Of a stretch of 64,000 nucleotides of DNA, positions 61,581-64,000 are shown in pieces. The first letter of the stretch is position 1. Every line of letters starts with the position of its first letter. Below the pieces are notes generated by a model. The model saw nothing but the letters and a program-made list of their open reading frames with translations. It was not told where the DNA came from and made no database searches. Location of the stretch: contig NC_059477.1 in assembly GCF_018139145.2 (NCBI RefSeq), forward strand, positions 35,257,502 to 35,321,501, given 5' to 3'. Source of the DNA: Gymnogyps californianus. Its lineage: Eukaryota > Chordata > Aves > Accipitriformes > Cathartidae. The translations under genes were made by a program, and so were the position numbers.

Positions 61581-62493
61581 AAGACCACAAGGTTAAAAGC
61601 AGCAGACTTGAGAGGTCTTATAGAAAAGGTACCTGTTTTTAAAAAAATTCTTCTGTACATTTCCTTTTCTTTTTTAAGCCTCATCTTCCTTTTTTTGATG
61701 CCCTCTTTTCCTGTTAGTTTGGGGGTGGGGGGGGCTTGGTTCTCCACCCACCTTCTATGTCAATTCCTACTTCAGACTTTCAACATGTCATCTATTGTGG
61801 TAATATGGAAAAGAAAGGAAAACTGCAATCTCCATTTATCGATCTTCTCAGTTGACAGCTTGCAATTCTTGACACAGAGGAGAGAACCAAACCAACCCAC
61901 TTAACGTTCTGTACCAAAATTCACTTCAGCTACACAATGCTGTGGACTGAGAGAACAAGCGGAACTTTCTAAGTAAATCTTAGTGGTAAGCAACTGTGAA
62001 ATGAAATCACAAAAGAAGAAACAAAAGCCTGCTAAATATGTACTCTCTACTCAGACACACTCCTAATTTTTATTCAGGTTTTAAGAGTGTCCCAATACTT
62101 CAGTGAAAATAGTTTTCCAATATTTAGTTTACTGGATTGTAACTTAGTTGCAGAACCATTAGGTAATGATTGTTGTGTTAGAAGCCCTCCACATTAAGGC
62201 AGCATTATAATGAGTTTAGCAGAGCAACATGTTCACTGGTAAGAGAACACGTCCAATAATACTACTCAGCAGGAATATCTAACATTATCTGTCATTGCCC
62301 TGAGAAGATTATTGAGCAATACAATGCTTAAACAGACCCAAATCTTGTCACAATCAAAAATTAGACTAAAACTGAAAAGCTTCCAGGAAACCAGACTTCT
62401 GTATAACAGTTTGCCATGACTTTTTGAAGTGTTCCCTAAAAGAAAATCATAGGCAAGACAATATTTGACATTACTGTCAGCATCACATACCAA

Positions 62494-62516
62494 TTTTTTT
62501 TTTTTTTTTTTTTTTT
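62494..62516. repeat. T23 homopolymer
   Basis: Twenty-three T in a row on the plus strand. If it were the poly(A) tail of a minus-strand retrocopy, a polyadenylation signal should appear as TTTATT just to the right; none is seen, so a simple homopolymer is the better reading. Confidence 0.95.
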
Positions 62517-62884
62517 AGTTAAGAACTAACAACTGTTCATTCTAAGGAATCTAACTCTCAATTTCTACAAAAAGGCATGAAAAATCGTTTTTTCCCATTG
62601 ACAGATTGGTAACATTGTCAGGTACTTTAACAGTCCACAAAGGTGAAAGCTTTACATTACCAGAGATCCCCTTACAACACTAAACTCATCATTAGTGGAA
62701 CTTGGTAGAAAATATTCCTTGCTGTTGTCTCCTTCTAGTGAGCAGCCAAACACTCCCAAACCTGAGCAGGCCGTCTCATGAAGTAGGTAGGAAATTCTTT
62801 CTTTCCTGAAACATCTGATTGTGCTTCTCACAGCAAGATATGCTGTTATAGGTACCTGGGGCATGAAAGGATTTTATTCTACTC

Positions 62885-63895
62885 CTTAGTGGAGCGGATC
62901 CACTTTGTCAGATGGATCCTGTCCCTCTTTCTAGCAGCCCTTGATCCTCAAAGAGGGTCTCGTTCATAAAAGCCTAATCCCTGTTGTTGACATCAGCTGT
63001 GCAACCATTTGTTGACCTGCAGAATCCATTCAATCCTCAAACGCTTCGTCCTCATGGGCAGGATTAAAGAAAAAAACAGATGGGCCCCTATGCTATTGAC
63101 CACCTTCCCTAGAGCCATGCAGTCACAGTTGATATGCTCCAGGTCTCCTCTGGCAGTATTGTTGGTGCCCACATGGAAGAATGGCAGGGGATAATAGTCC
63201 AAGGGCCAGAAAAATCGCCACAGTCTTTCCACAACATCCCAGACCCAAGCCCCTGGGGCAAGCTACAAACTTCCCAAGACAGCTGGTCAGGTCAACAGAT
63301 GGGGTTCCTCTGTCCCACACAGCAGAAAGTCTCCCAGAATGATAACTCACCTCTTCCTCACTGACATCCTGCATTGCTCAGGCTAAGCCAGCATAGACGC
63401 TTTGATGGACCGATGTCCTAGGCCCCAGCCTGCTGTTTTGGCACTGAACCTGTTCTGTAGTTGCCAATCTGCTGGCAGAGGAGCAGACTTCCTCCTGGTG
63501 GAAGAGCTTCCAGCTTCCAGCCTTCACTGTCGCAGGACTCTTCCATCTCCCAAGCTTGTAAGGACACAAGAAGACCACCTCCCCCTGCCCCAGGCCCAGT
63601 GACAGGCCCCAGGCACTCCCTGCGACCCAGCCTAAGGAGCCGCATCCTGGGCAGGACAGACCAGTAGCTCACTGAGTCGAGGCCCCTGACATGCCAGGCA
63701 GCATGTATGCTCTGTGGCCTGTCCCCACCGCTGTTGCACATGTGTACAGTGTCCTTGGCCAAGATTTTGGCCCCCCTCTGTGTGCATAGCAAATTGCCAT
63801 GTCTGTTGGCTGCCTTTGTTAGCTGTGCTGTCAAACACAGCCCAACACACATCATCTGCCATTCTCCAAACTCTTCCAGCTACACCTACTGTAAA
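62885..63895 (-). mobile_element. CR1 ORF1 relic with decayed esterase-like domain
   Basis: This GC-rich minus-strand segment matches the ORF1 part of CR1. CR1-like ORF1 proteins are known to carry an SGNH/GDSL esterase-like domain. In order on the minus strand: a Trp/Glu-rich stretch ending EEGWK-like at about 63520; DWQLQNRFSA near 63460; VIILGDFLLCGTEEP at 63310-63350; DYYPLPFFHVGTNNTARGD at about 63145-63200; and DRIHLTKW at 62906-62923. The block-I Gly-Asp-Ser nucleophile is GDF here (Phe codon at 63326-63328), the block-III Asn is kept in HVGTNN, and the block-V Asp and His are kept as DRIH. At least four in-frame stops and a compensated shift near 62935-62955 break the frame. ORF2 is absent. 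The upstream part (63580-63895) is less certain. It is a dead 5' fragment. Confidence 0.8.
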
Positions 63896-64000
63896 GAGAA
63901 GTATTAAAAAAGGAAGAACTAAGCCTAGGGAAAAAAATCCTTCAGTCTTGTGGTTAATAGCAGGATTGGACATAGTAGTAATATTTTCTCCTAAGAAAAA

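Larger units (their letters stand above)
56171..62884. other. Mostly unique DNA with long but unsupported open frames
   Basis: The window's longest frame outside the LTR (56884-57357, minus, 157 codons) encodes a Leu/Ser/Cys-rich sequence without a family signature; frames 57402-57731 and 57560-57871 overlap on opposite strands. They cluster because 57.1-57.9 kb has few stop codons; the purine-rich plus strand there may explain it. A short (AGAAT)3 repeat lies at 57125-57141. Candidate regulatory blocks at 60530-60660 and 61250-61580 and a T23 run at 62494-62516 are listed separately. The 62640-62880 part is unassigned. Confidence 0.5.

Noticed and set aside
62494..62600. Poly(T) as the tail of a minus-strand processed pseudogene
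   Set aside because: No polyadenylation signal or recognisable gene body on the right side.
13291..63895. All CR1 pieces as parts of one split element
   Set aside because: They differ in strand, age and subfamily and are tens of kilobases apart, so they are independent insertions.

Overview
The window looks like a gene-poor, AT-rich stretch of a bird genome, probably a macrochromosome. The host call rests on the interspersed repeats. There are several CR1 non-LTR retrotransposon pieces from different parts of the element and of different ages, and one GC-rich LTR of a type seen across birds. The ancient MIR/CORE-SINE-like pieces fit any amniote. No bacterial, organellar or phage signal is visible.

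I could not recognise any host protein-coding exon, tRNA, rRNA or snRNA. The open frames are short. The longest ones (for example 1542-2201, 56884-57357, 25402-25821) are either inside a repeat or show no family resemblance, so they are treated as chance.

Layout: 1-1.4 kb unique DNA; 1.39-2.49 kb solo LTR with internal degenerate repeats; 2.5-13.3 kb unique DNA with one old SINE remnant (6.5 kb), a 22-bp tandem repeat (7.05 kb) and a GATA-motif cluster (9.13 kb); 13.3-13.8 kb a minus-strand CR1 reverse-transcriptase relic; 14.1-14.9 kb a possible conserved non-coding block followed by four spaced TAATTAC sites; 20.1-20.6 kb a second, stronger non-coding candidate ending in five 10-bp half-site palindromes; 21.0 kb a CR1 3' end; 24-26 kb microsatellites and an A16...C17 tract; 26.7 kb a second old SINE remnant; 32.5 kb a 64-nt polypurine tract; 39.7 kb another CR1 3' end; 44.3 kb a small perfect hairpin; 46.2-47.2 kb and 60.5-61.6 kb further candidate regulatory blocks; 55.9-56.2 kb a very old plus-strand CR1 reverse-transcriptase relic; 62.9-63.9 kb a minus-strand CR1 ORF1 relic carrying a decayed SGNH/GDSL esterase-like domain.

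The best new lead is regulatory: the palindrome cluster at 20463-20603, next to sequence that reads like a developmental enhancer. Nothing in the window forms a pathway or operon. If it has a function, it is most likely long-range regulation of a flanking gene outside the window. Conservation of the candidate regulatory blocks is inferred from sequence texture only and was not measured.
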